Of a stretch of 64,000 nucleotides of DNA, positions 26,656-34,787 are shown one piece after another. The stretch comes from Pygmaiobacter massiliensis. Its GTDB lineage: Bacteria; Bacillota; Clostridia; Oscillospirales; Ruminococcaceae. The stretch lies in assembly GCA_022778585.1 (NCBI GenBank), contig JALFTI010000010.1:62001-126000 (forward strand), given 5' to 3'. Each line of letters starts with the position of its first letter. Position 1 is the stretch's first letter. Made by a program: the position numbers and the translations under genes. The notes beneath the pieces are model-generated. The model was not told where the DNA came from. It was given only the letters and a program-made list of their open reading frames with translations, and made no database searches.

Positions 26656-27267
26656 ATGTTGACGGTAGATCAGATCCGCCAGAAAAACTTTGAAAAATCC
26701 ATGCGTGGCTACCGGCCGGATGCAGTGGATGACTTTTTGGCCGAAGTGGCTGCCACGGTGGAACAGCTGGGCGCGGAAAAAAAGGACTGCGAACAAAAAA
26801 TGCAGCTTCTGGCCGGTAAGATAGAGCAATACCGTCAGGAGGAGGAATCGCTGAAATCGGCTTTGCTGAACGCACAGCGGTTGGGCGACAACCTGCTTCA
26901 CGAAGCCAAGCAAAAGGCGGATCGCATTTTGCGGGAAGCCACCAGTAAGGCCCAGCTAATTCTTTCGGCTGCAGAAGACCGCAAGCGGGAAGAAAAGGAA
27001 AACCTGCGCCAGCTGGAAGAAGAGGTAGCCGGCTTTAAGGCAAACCTTTTGGGGCTTTACCAGCAGCATATTGAATCGCTCAGCGAGTTGGACCGCCAGG
27101 TAGCCCAGGTGCACGAAGCGGTGTTTGGTCCGGAAGACCCTGTTCCCGGGGCAGAAGAACCACCCCTTTCGCAGGAAGAGGATCAGCCTGCTCAGGAGCC
27201 TTTGGAGAACGCCAGCGCCGTTGTGGACAGCTTTCGGCCGGCCGACACCGAAGAGCCCCAGCAGTAA
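26656..27267 (+). CDS. divIVA: DivIVA domain protein
   Basis: This 203-aa protein starts MLTVDQIRQKNFEKSMRGY, with the DivIVA lipid-binding N-terminus (about 1-25; FxxxxRGY-xxxVDxFL pattern RGYRPDAVDDFL), then a long coiled coil (about 30-165) and an acidic, Pro/Glu-rich tail (about 168-203). DivIVA marks negatively curved membrane at poles and septa. ATG at 26656 is chosen for GAGGTG upstream. It lies in the Firmicutes order sepF-ylmH-divIVA-ileS. Confidence 0.92.
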   Translation: MLTVDQIRQKNFEKSMRGYRPDAVDDFLAEVAATVEQLGAEKKDCEQKMQLLAGKIEQYRQEEESLKSALLNAQRLGDNLLHEAKQKADRILREATSKAQLILSAAEDRKREEKENLRQLEEEVAGFKANLLGLYQQHIESLSELDRQVAQVHEAVFGPEDPVPGAEEPPLSQEEDQPAQEPLENASAVVDSFRPADTEEPQQ

Positions 27268-27280
27268 ATAATCGACACCC

Positions 27281-27300
27281 TGCCAGGCCATAGCCTGGCA
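27281..27300 (+). promoter_or_regulatory. Perfect hairpin upstream of ileS
   Basis: TGCCAGGC, loop CATA, GCCTGGCA; 8 bp without mismatch in the 71-base gap between divIVA and ileS. No T-run, so not a classical terminator. No T-box motif is present although many Firmicutes ileS genes have one. Confidence 0.45.
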
Positions 27301-27338
27301 CGAAGATAAATTTATACCAGATTGAGGAGAGAAGACCA

Positions 27339-30128
27339 GTGCAGGAAGATTACAATAAGACGCTGAATCTGCCCAAAACAGATTTCAGCATGCGGGCCGG
27401 TTTGCCCGTGAAAGAACCCAAAATGCTTGCCCAGTGGTTAGCAGACGATCTGTACCACGAAATTTTGAAAAGCAACGCGGGCAAGCCGCTGTTCGTACTG
27501 CATGACGGCCCGCCGTATGCCAACGGCAAAATCCATATGGGCACCGCTATGAACAAGGTGCTGAAGGACATTATTGTGCGTTACAAGAACATGGCGGGTT
27601 TTTGTTCTCCCTATGTTCCCGGTTACGACACCCACGGTCTGCCCATTGAGCTGAAAGCTCTGGAAGCCGCTGGCGACAACAAGTCCGGCATTTCGCAGCT
27701 GGAATTGCGCCGTGCCTGCCACGACTTTGCCATGAAACATGTGGACATTATGTCCGAGCAGTTCCAGCGCCTGGGCGTTGTGGGCGATTTTAAGAACCCC
27801 TACCTGACCCTCGCTCCCGAATTTGAGGCTACCCAGGTGCGCATTTTCGGCGAAATGGCACAGAAGGGCTATATCTACAAGGGCATGAAGGCCGTGTACT
27901 GGTGCCCTACCGACAAAACCGCGCTGGCCGAAGCTGAAATTGAATACAGCGATGACGAGTGCGATTCCATCTATGTGTCTTTCCAGGTGGTTAAGGACAA
28001 CGGCACCTTGCAGAAACTGGGCATTCCTGCCGATAAGACCCGGTTCGTTATCTGGACTACCACCACCTGGACCTTGCCGGCAAACCTGGCCATCTGCCTG
28101 GGCCCGGACTTTGATTATGTCTTTGTGAAGGTGGGCGACACCTACTACATCATGGCCGAAGCCTTGGTGGAATCCACCATGCAGGCCTGCGCCATTACCG
28201 ATTATGAAGTTATGCCCTCCACCTGCAAAGGTTCTGACTTTGAACTGATGGAGGTCAAGCATCCGTTCTTGGACCGCAACTCTCTTTTGATTGTGGGCGA
28301 CCATGTAACGCTGGAGTCCGGCACCGGCTGTGTGCATACCGCACCGGGCCACGGTGTGGAAGACTTTGAAGTCTGCCAGAAGCACTACCCGCAAATTCCG
28401 GTTATCTGCCCGGTGGATGAAGCCGGCAACCTCACCAGCGACGCCGGCCCGTTTGAAGGGCTGAATGTGCTGAAGAATGCCAACAAGGTTATTCTGGAGC
28501 ACATCAAGCAATCCGGCCATCTGTTGGGTGTGCAGCACATTAAGCACCAGTATCCCCATTGCTGGCGCTGCCATAAGCCCGTTATCTTCCGCGCTACCGA
28601 GCAGTGGTTCTGCAGCGTGGAGGCTTTCAAGGACGCCACCTACCAGGCCATTGACAGCGTAAAATGGCTGCCGACCTGGGGCAAGGAGCGCATGACCGGC
28701 ATGGTGCGCGACCGCAACGACTGGTGCATTTCCCGTCAGCGCACCTGGGGCGTACCCATTCCGGTGTTCTACTGCAAAAACTGCGGCAAGTACCACATTA
28801 CCAAAACTTCGGTGGAAACCGTTGCCAAGCTGTTTGAAAAGGAAGGTTCCGACGCCTGGTACCGCTATACTGCCGATGAAATTTTGAAAGGCAGCGAAAC
28901 CTGCAGCTGCGGCTGCACCGAGTTTGAAAAGGACCGCGACATCATGGATGTTTGGTTCGATTCTGGCTCTTCCCATATGGCGGTACTGGAAACCCGCCCG
29001 GAGCTGTGCTGGCCCTGTGATGTATACCTGGAAGGCGGCGACCAGTACCGCGGCTGGTTCCAGTCCTCGCTGCTCACCAGCGTGGCGGTGCGCGGTGTTG
29101 CCCCCTATAAGCAGGTTATCAGCTGCGGCTGGGTAGTGGACGGCCAGGGCCGTGCTATGCACAAATCTTTGGGCAACGGCATTGATCCGGAAGACATTAT
29201 CAAGGATTACGGCGCCGATCTCATTCGCCTGTGGGTTGCTTCGGCCGACTATCAGGTGGATGTGCGGATCAGCAAAGAAATTTTGAAGCAGCTGTCGGAA
29301 GCTTACCGCAAAATCCGCAATACCGCCCGCTTTATTCTGGGTAACCTGAACGATTTTGATCCCAACACCAACCTGGTTGCCGACAGCGAACTGGAAGAGC
29401 TGGACCGGTGGGCCCTTGCCACTACCGATGACCTTCTGCGCAGCTGCACCGAAGGATATGACAACTACGACTTCAGCCGAGTGTACCACGCAGTGCATAA
29501 GTTCTGCGTGGTGGATATGTCCAACTTCTACCTGGATGTGGTGAAGGACCGGCTTTATGTGAATAAGCCTGACAGCCTGACCCGCCGTGCTGCCCAGACG
29601 GCCATGTTCAAAATTCTGGTCTCGCTGGACAAGCTGATTGCTCCTATTCTGGCGTTCACCTCTCAGGAGATCTGGGACGCCATTCCCGCCTGGGAAGGCA
29701 AGGAAAAATATGTGGCCTGCGCCGATATGGATAAGCCCGGCCGCTACAGCCTGACCGAGGAAGAGAAGGAAAAATGGGCCGAAGTAGTCCTGATCAGGGA
29801 CGATGTGAAGAAGGCGCTGGAGCTGGCCCGTGCCGAAAAGGTCATCGGCGCTTCGCTGGAAGCTAAGGTCACTTTGAACTGCTCGGCCCAGCAGTATGCA
29901 AAGGTGAAACCCCTGGAAGCTACACTGGCAGAACAGTGCATTGTTTCGAAGGTGGTTGTGCAGGAAGGCGACGCCGGCTTTAAGGGCGAGGTGGAAGGTC
30001 TTGCCGTACAGGTACAGCACATGGATGGCGAAAAGTGCGAGCGCTGCTGGAAATATACCGACGATATTGGCAGCCACAAGGATCATCCCACTCTGTGCGC
30101 CCGTTGTGCCAGTATTATTGAAGAATAA
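27339..30128 (+). CDS. ileS: Isoleucyl-tRNA synthetase
   Basis: This 929-aa class I synthetase charges tRNA-Ile and edits valine. The HIGH-type signature is in HDGPPYANGKIHMG (55-68). The CP1 editing domain covers about 190-390 with WTTTTWTLPAN. The KMSKS position reads AMHKSLGN (about 606-613), a variant with Ala and His at positions 1 and 3. The C-terminal zinc finger has CERCW and CARC (about 900-922), so this is the bacterial type with zinc finger. Start GTG at 27339 behind GAGGAG. It precedes lspA, as in many bacteria. Confidence 0.97.
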   Translation: MQEDYNKTLNLPKTDFSMRAGLPVKEPKMLAQWLADDLYHEILKSNAGKPLFVLHDGPPYANGKIHMGTAMNKVLKDIIVRYKNMAGFCSPYVPGYDTHGLPIELKALEAAGDNKSGISQLELRRACHDFAMKHVDIMSEQFQRLGVVGDFKNPYLTLAPEFEATQVRIFGEMAQKGYIYKGMKAVYWCPTDKTALAEAEIEYSDDECDSIYVSFQVVKDNGTLQKLGIPADKTRFVIWTTTTWTLPANLAICLGPDFDYVFVKVGDTYYIMAEALVESTMQACAITDYEVMPSTCKGSDFELMEVKHPFLDRNSLLIVGDHVTLESGTGCVHTAPGHGVEDFEVCQKHYPQIPVICPVDEAGNLTSDAGPFEGLNVLKNANKVILEHIKQSGHLLGVQHIKHQYPHCWRCHKPVIFRATEQWFCSVEAFKDATYQAIDSVKWLPTWGKERMTGMVRDRNDWCISRQRTWGVPIPVFYCKNCGKYHITKTSVETVAKLFEKEGSDAWYRYTADEILKGSETCSCGCTEFEKDRDIMDVWFDSGSSHMAVLETRPELCWPCDVYLEGGDQYRGWFQSSLLTSVAVRGVAPYKQVISCGWVVDGQGRAMHKSLGNGIDPEDIIKDYGADLIRLWVASADYQVDVRISKEILKQLSEAYRKIRNTARFILGNLNDFDPNTNLVADSELEELDRWALATTDDLLRSCTEGYDNYDFSRVYHAVHKFCVVDMSNFYLDVVKDRLYVNKPDSLTRRAAQTAMFKILVSLDKLIAPILAFTSQEIWDAIPAWEGKEKYVACADMDKPGRYSLTEEEKEKWAEVVLIRDDVKKALELARAEKVIGASLEAKVTLNCSAQQYAKVKPLEATLAEQCIVSKVVVQEGDAGFKGEVEGLAVQVQHMDGEKCERCWKYTDDIGSHKDHPTLCARCASIIEE

Positions 30129-30138
30129 AAAAACAGCC

Positions 30139-30174
30139 AAAAGCGGTGCTTTTTAAAAGCGGCACCGCTTTTTT
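30139..30174 (+). terminator. Intrinsic terminator between ileS and lspA
   Basis: AAAAGCGGTGC pairs with GCACCGCTTTT over a 12-base loop, ending in T6. It would reduce transcription from ileS into lspA; no clear promoter lies between it and lspA. Confidence 0.75.
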
Positions 30175-30196
30175 GGCGTGTGGAAAGGCGGAAATT

Positions 30197-30745
30197 TTGC
30201 TGCTTCCCATTTTAAGTATTTTGGCGCTGGTCGCACTGGACCAGCTGACCAAATATTTGGCAACCTGCTACCTTGCACCAGTGGGCTCCGCGCCGTTTTT
30301 GCCGGGTATTATGGAACTGCGGTATGTGCTTAATGACGGCATGGCTTTCAGCATGCTGTCCGGTGCCCGCTGGCTGTTAATAGCCGTCACCACGGTAGCC
30401 ATGGCCATTATGCTGTTTTACCTTCTGCACGAGCGCAAAAAGCTTTCCCGGCTGGAAGCCTTCTCACTGGTCCTCATCATAGGCGGGGGAATCGGCAACC
30501 TGATCGACCGTGTGCGGTTTGGCTATGTGGTTGACTTTTTCGCCACCACCTTTGTGGACTTTGCCATCTTCAATGTAGCCGACTGCTTTGTCACGGTGGG
30601 GGTTGTGCTTTTGATGGCGAGCATTCTGTTCCAGGAATTTTGTAAAAACAAAAAGTCCGCCGCTTTGGGTGAAAAAAAGCCTTGTGGGGAAGACGAGGTT
30701 TCACCGCAGCCCCAAAACTGCCCTCAGGAGAAAAGCGATGGCTGA
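30197..30745 (+). CDS. lspA: Signal peptidase II (lipoprotein signal peptidase)
   Basis: This 182-aa aspartic membrane protease cleaves prolipoprotein signal peptides. It has four hydrophobic helices with DQLTKYLA near the start, the two catalytic aspartates in GNLIDR (about 99-104) and FNVADC (about 125-130), and a long charged C-terminal tail (about 155-182), longer than usual. TTG at 30197 is preferred: AAAGGCGG lies 5 bases upstream, whereas an in-frame GTG at 30146 lies within the terminator stem. The stop overlaps the start of the pseudouridine synthase. Confidence 0.93.
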   Translation: MLLPILSILALVALDQLTKYLATCYLAPVGSAPFLPGIMELRYVLNDGMAFSMLSGARWLLIAVTTVAMAIMLFYLLHERKKLSRLEAFSLVLIIGGGIGNLIDRVRFGYVVDFFATTFVDFAIFNVADCFVTVGVVLLMASILFQEFCKNKKSAALGEKKPCGEDEVSPQPQNCPQEKSDG

Positions 30746-31661
30746 AAGCGAACAATTTTTTGTGGATGCCGCCCTTTCGGGCATGCGGCTGGATGCCGCA
30801 CTGTGCCAGCTGCTTACACAGCTGACCCGCAGCCAGGCCCAGCAGCTTATTGCAAAGGGAATGGTGCTGCACAATGGTTCCAAAGCAGCAAAAAGCTGTC
30901 GGCTCAGCCAGGGCGACCAGCTGACCGTTCAGCTGCCGCCTCCTGTCCCGGTTGACATTCTGCCCCAGAATATTCCGCTGGAAATTATATACGAAGACGC
31001 GGACCTTCTGGTCGTGAACAAGCCCAAAGGAATGGTGGTTCACCCGGCGCCCGGCAATCCGGACGGCACACTGGTAAACGCGCTGCTCTGCCATTGTGCC
31101 GGCAGGCTTTCGGGCATCAACGGCGAACTGCGGCCGGGTATTGTACATCGCATCGATAAGGACACCAGTGGACTGTTGGTGGTGGCAAAGAACGACGCGG
31201 CTCATCTGCATTTGTCTGAACAGCTTTCCCGCCATGCCATGACCCGGGTTTACCAGGCAGTGGTGTATGGGGCTTTGTCCCAGCCGGAGGGCACTGTGGA
31301 TGCTCCGATTGGCCGCAGCCAGAAGGACCGCAAAAAAATGGCGGTTACCGAAAAAAACGCAAAGCCCGCCGTTACGGGTTACCGCACCGTTGCCTGTTAT
31401 GAAGGGTTTACCCATATTGAACTGCGGCTGAAAACCGGCCGCACCCATCAAATTCGGGTACACATGGCCAGCATTGGCCACCCGGTGGCGGGGGACCCGG
31501 TATATGGCCCGCGTGCAGTTATTACCGAGCTGCATGGCCAGTGCCTGCATGCCGGGGTGTTGGGCTTTATTCACCCAACTACCGGCGAATACCTGGAATT
31601 TTCCGCCCCGCTGCCCGAGTATTTTACCCGCTTTCTTGCGAAGCTGAAAAGGAAAGAGTAA
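30738..31661 (+). CDS. rluD: RluA/RluD family 23S rRNA pseudouridine synthase
   Basis: This 307-aa protein has an S4 domain (about 14-75: RLDAALCQLLTQLTRSQAQQLI), then the RluA-type catalytic domain with VVNKPKGMVVHPAPG and HRIDKDTSGLLVVAK (about 137-151), whose first Asp is the nucleophile, and TGRTHQIRVHM (about 238). Likely target is 23S rRNA helix 69 as for RluD. The rluD name is by family and position (lspA-rluD order); the exact uridines are not proven. Start ATG behind CAGGAG inside the end of lspA. Confidence 0.92.
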   Translation: MAESEQFFVDAALSGMRLDAALCQLLTQLTRSQAQQLIAKGMVLHNGSKAAKSCRLSQGDQLTVQLPPPVPVDILPQNIPLEIIYEDADLLVVNKPKGMVVHPAPGNPDGTLVNALLCHCAGRLSGINGELRPGIVHRIDKDTSGLLVVAKNDAAHLHLSEQLSRHAMTRVYQAVVYGALSQPEGTVDAPIGRSQKDRKKMAVTEKNAKPAVTGYRTVACYEGFTHIELRLKTGRTHQIRVHMASIGHPVAGDPVYGPRAVITELHGQCLHAGVLGFIHPTTGEYLEFSAPLPEYFTRFLAKLKRKE

Positions 31662-31662
31662 T

Positions 31663-32481
31663 ATGATAGAACGACTGGACCAAATTTTGGTGGTCAGCGA
31701 TATCGACAACACCTTGCTTTCGGCCCAAAAGGGAATGCCCGCCTGCAATGCTACGGTCATCAAGCTGTTCTGCCGTCTGGGCGGACGCTTTACGGTGGCT
31801 ACCGGCCGTACCGTTCATTCGGTGGCGCGCTATCTGGACAGCATTCCTCTCACAGCGCCAGCCATTACCTATGGCGGCGGCATGCTGTACGACTTTGCCG
31901 AAAACCGACCCACAGAACAGCATTTTTTAAACCGGCAGGCCGCATATGACACGGTGCGCGCTGTTTTAGAACAGTTTCCCACAGTTGGGCTTGAGGTTAT
32001 GGCGGAAAATGGCCGCATCTATGTGGTAAACCCAAACCTTCAGGTCATTCGGCACGCTTATGAGGAAAAGCTGGACTATGTGGTGGCACGGCTGGAAGAT
32101 TTGCCCCAAAACTGGTATAAGGTTTTGTTTGCCGATTCTCCCGCCGCCCTCGCACCGGTGCGTCAGTTCGCCCAAACCCTCTTGTGCCCCGAACTGCAGT
32201 TTGTGCAGACCAATACCGTTTACTACGAAATTATGCCTGCCGGGGTAAATAAAGGCAGTGCCCTGCATAGCTTGTGCCGGCTTGTGGGTGTAGGCGCGCA
32301 GGACACCTTCGCCATTGGCGATTATTATAACGACTTAGAGCTGCTGAAGGCGGCCGGTCACCCGGTAGCGGTGGGAAACGCCGTGCCGGAAGTAAAAATG
32401 CTGTGTGAAGAGGTTGTACTGCCCTGTATGAACGGCGGGGTGGGCCAGCTGCTTTACCGGTTAATCAAACAGTATACATAA
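31663..32481 (+). CDS. Cof-type HAD-superfamily phosphatase
   Basis: This 272-aa HAD hydrolase has nucleophile motif SDIDNTLLS (12-20; Asp nucleophile and acid/base Asp, here DxDN), motif II TVATGRT (about 44-50), a C2B cap (about 85-190), the NKGSAL lysine (about 199) and motif IV IGDYYNDLELL (about 219-229). Cof-type enzymes dephosphorylate small phosphorylated metabolites; the substrate is unknown. It starts one base after the pseudouridine synthase stop and is probably co-transcribed. Confidence 0.88.
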   Translation: MIERLDQILVVSDIDNTLLSAQKGMPACNATVIKLFCRLGGRFTVATGRTVHSVARYLDSIPLTAPAITYGGGMLYDFAENRPTEQHFLNRQAAYDTVRAVLEQFPTVGLEVMAENGRIYVVNPNLQVIRHAYEEKLDYVVARLEDLPQNWYKVLFADSPAALAPVRQFAQTLLCPELQFVQTNTVYYEIMPAGVNKGSALHSLCRLVGVGAQDTFAIGDYYNDLELLKAAGHPVAVGNAVPEVKMLCEEVVLPCMNGGVGQLLYRLIKQYT

Positions 32482-32482
32482 T

Positions 32483-32519
32483 CACCGGCAAAAGGGCAGC
32501 AGCCGCCCAATACCCGGTG
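32483..32519 (+). promoter_or_regulatory. Hairpin upstream of transketolase genes
   Basis: CACCGG pairs with CCGGTG, and inside GGGC pairs with GCCC. There is no T-run, so the role (mRNA processing, weak terminator) is open. Confidence 0.35.
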
Positions 32520-32553
32520 TGGGAATGTTTTACACAGCGAATGGAGGAACAAC

Positions 32554-33393
32554 ATGGAAGCTACCGAAAAATTGTGCCTTGCAAAAAAGGCCAACCAGAT
32601 CCGCCAACTGGCGGTCACCGGCATTTATCGGGCAAAGGCCGGCCATCCCGGAGGTTCGCTCTCAATTGCCGATACGCTGGCGTATTTGTATTTTAAGGAA
32701 ATGAAGGTGGACCCCGCACAGCCCAAGTGGCCGCAGCGGGACCGGCTAGTGCTCTCCAAGGGCCACACCTGCCCGGCACTGTATGCCGCGCTGGCCCTGA
32801 AAGGGTATTTTCCCACCGAAGAGCTCGAGCATCTGCGCCAGCTGGGGGCGCTTTTGCAGGGGCATCCTGATATGAAACATATCCCTGGTATTGACATGAG
32901 CACCGGCAGCCTGGGGCAGGGCATTTCTGCCGCGGTGGGCATGGCGCTGTGCGGCAAGCTGTACGGCGAAACCTACCGGGTGTTTGCCATTTTGGGGGAC
33001 GGCGAATGCGAGGAAGGCCAGGTTTGGGAGGCAGCCATGCTGGCCGGCAACCGCAAGCTGGATAACCTCGTCGCCGTGGTAGATTACAACAACCTGCAGA
33101 TTGACGGCACCCTGGACGAGGTAAACTCGCCCATGCCCATTGACGAAAAATTCAAAGCCTTTGGCTGGGATGTCTTTTTTGCCGACGCCCACGACTTTGA
33201 CAGCCTGGAAAAGGCCTTTGCAGACGCTACTGCCAGCAAAAAGCCCGCCGTTATTGTACAAAAATCGGTGAAGGGCAAGGGTGTCTCGTTTATGGAAAAT
33301 CAGGCCGGTTGGCATGGAAAGGCACCCAATGATGAAGAATATAAACAGGCAATGCAGGAGCTGGAAACCTGCGCCGCTGGTCTGGAGGGGTAA
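32554..33393 (+). CDS. Transketolase, N-terminal (TPP-binding) subunit
   Basis: This 279-aa protein carries the thiamine-diphosphate fold: GHPGGSLSIADTLAYLYF (about 30-47), SKGHTCPALYAALA, STGSLGQGISAAVGMA (about 116-131) and the cofactor motif GDGECEEGQVWEA ending in N-N (about 149-185). Transketolase is split in two genes here, as in archaea and many Clostridia. It works with the next gene in the non-oxidative pentose phosphate pathway, moving two-carbon units between sugar phosphates. GGAGG precedes the ATG. Confidence 0.95.
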   Translation: MEATEKLCLAKKANQIRQLAVTGIYRAKAGHPGGSLSIADTLAYLYFKEMKVDPAQPKWPQRDRLVLSKGHTCPALYAALALKGYFPTEELEHLRQLGALLQGHPDMKHIPGIDMSTGSLGQGISAAVGMALCGKLYGETYRVFAILGDGECEEGQVWEAAMLAGNRKLDNLVAVVDYNNLQIDGTLDEVNSPMPIDEKFKAFGWDVFFADAHDFDSLEKAFADATASKKPAVIVQKSVKGKGVSFMENQAGWHGKAPNDEEYKQAMQELETCAAGLEG

Positions 33394-33395
33394 AA

Positions 33396-34337
33396 ATGAG
33401 TGAAATGGTAAAAAAAGCGACCCGTGACGCCTACGGTGCGGCCTTGGCCGAACTTGGGGCCGAAAATCCGGATGTAGTGGTGCTGGATGCCGACCTGGCC
33501 GGAGCCACCAAAACCGGCGTTTTCAAAAAAGCGTTTCCCGAGCGGTTTATCGACTGCGGTATCGCGGAAGGCAATATGATCGGCGTGGCAGCCGGCTTTG
33601 CGGCCTGCGGCAAAATTCCGTTTGCCTCAAGCTTTGCCATGTTTGCCGCCGGGCGTGCGTTTGAACAGATCCGCAATTCGGTGGGTTACCCGCACCTAAA
33701 TGTGAAGATCGGCGCCACCCATGCCGGTGTTTCGGTAGGGGAAGACGGAGCCACCCACCAGTGCAACGAGGACATTGCCCTGATGCGTACCATTCCCGGC
33801 ATGGTTATTTTAAATCCCGCCGACGCGGTGGAAGCGCGCGCAGCCGTTTTTGCCGCCGCAAAATACCAGGGCCCTGTTTACCTGCGGTTTGGGCGGCTGG
33901 CTGTTCCTGTTTTCAACGACCCGGACCACTATCAGTTCGAGATCGGCAAGGCCATCACCCTGAAAGAAGGTTCTGATGTAACCATTATTGCCACCGGGCT
34001 TATGGTAAACGAAGCACTGCTTGCGGCCGAGCAGCTTGCGGCTGAGGGCATCAGCGCCCGGGTGGTAAATATGCACACCATCAAGCCGTTGGACACCGAG
34101 GCTGTTTGCAAAGCTGCCGCTGAAACCCGCGGCATTGTCACCGCCGAAGAGCACAGCGTAATTGGTGGATTGTACAGCGCAGTATGCGAAACCGTCTGCG
34201 CCAATGGCCTTGCTGCCAAGGTAAGCGCCGTTGCAGTGATGGACACCTTTGGACAGTCCGGCCCGGGTGCTAAACTGCTGGAGCATTACGGCCTTACCGC
34301 CGAGCAGATTGTCTGCAAGGCTAAGGCACTGTGCTGA
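33396..34337 (+). CDS. Transketolase, C-terminal subunit
   Basis: This 313-aa partner of the preceding gene, 2 bases apart. It contains the pyrimidine-binding domain (DADLAGATKTGVFKKAFPERF start; GIAEGNMIGVAAGFA, catalytic Glu for TPP activation) and the C-terminal transketolase domain (about 190-310; VNMHTIKPLDTEAV, TAEEHSVIGGLYSAV). Related 1-deoxyxylulose-5-phosphate synthase is a single chain, so the two-gene layout favours transketolase. Confidence 0.95.
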   Translation: MSEMVKKATRDAYGAALAELGAENPDVVVLDADLAGATKTGVFKKAFPERFIDCGIAEGNMIGVAAGFAACGKIPFASSFAMFAAGRAFEQIRNSVGYPHLNVKIGATHAGVSVGEDGATHQCNEDIALMRTIPGMVILNPADAVEARAAVFAAAKYQGPVYLRFGRLAVPVFNDPDHYQFEIGKAITLKEGSDVTIIATGLMVNEALLAAEQLAAEGISARVVNMHTIKPLDTEAVCKAAAETRGIVTAEEHSVIGGLYSAVCETVCANGLAAKVSAVAVMDTFGQSGPGAKLLEHYGLTAEQIVCKAKALC

Positions 34338-34406
34338 ATCTGCCGCAGGCAGCACAGAGTAAAATGTATGTAAAATCTTTCGCCTCTCCCACAGGAGAAA
34401 ACCGTC

Positions 34407-34781
34407 ATGTGCTATGATAAAAATGGGACAAAATGGCCGTCCTTTTTCTTAAAACGGGGCACGGCCGGGTCCATTGGGGTTGTATTGGCCTTAACGGCCG
34501 TTCTGGCAGTGGGTGCGCTTTTGGTTTACCCACCCTTTTCCGGTTCGGCTTTGCTTTCTTCGGCGCCGGTCTACCAGGAAGACAAGGTGGACCTGAACCA
34601 AGCAAATGCCGAACAGCTGAAGCTTTTGCCCGGTATTGGGGAAAAGAAAGCTGCTGCCATTATCGCTTACCGGGAAAGCCATGGCCCGTTTACCAGCACA
34701 CAGCAGCTTTTGCAGGTGGATGGAATCGGCTCCAAACTTTATGAACAGATCTGTGACCTTGTGACGATTGGTGTGGGGTGA
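34407..34781 (+). CDS. comEA: ComEA-like helix-hairpin-helix DNA-binding protein
   Basis: This 124-aa protein has a short cytosolic start, one membrane span (about 22-42) and an extracellular double helix-hairpin-helix domain (about 60-122) with VDLNQANAEQLKLLPGIGEKKA and LLQVDGIGSKLYEQI (given in part). The ComEA topology binds incoming DNA during transformation. It lacks the usual SLBB domain between the membrane span and HhH, making it a short form. No comEC or other competence gene is nearby, so uptake function is uncertain. Confidence 0.75.
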   Translation: MCYDKNGTKWPSFFLKRGTAGSIGVVLALTAVLAVGALLVYPPFSGSALLSSAPVYQEDKVDLNQANAEQLKLLPGIGEKKAAAIIAYRESHGPFTSTQQLLQVDGIGSKLYEQICDLVTIGVG

Positions 34782-34787
34782 AAGGGA

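Noticed and set aside
27268-27338. T-box leader for ileS
   Set aside because: Only 71 bases and no AGTA-stem, specifier or UGGN element; only a simple hairpin is present.
27438-30140. 900-codon open frame opposite ileS
   Set aside because: Antisense shadow; the plus strand encodes a complete isoleucyl-tRNA synthetase.
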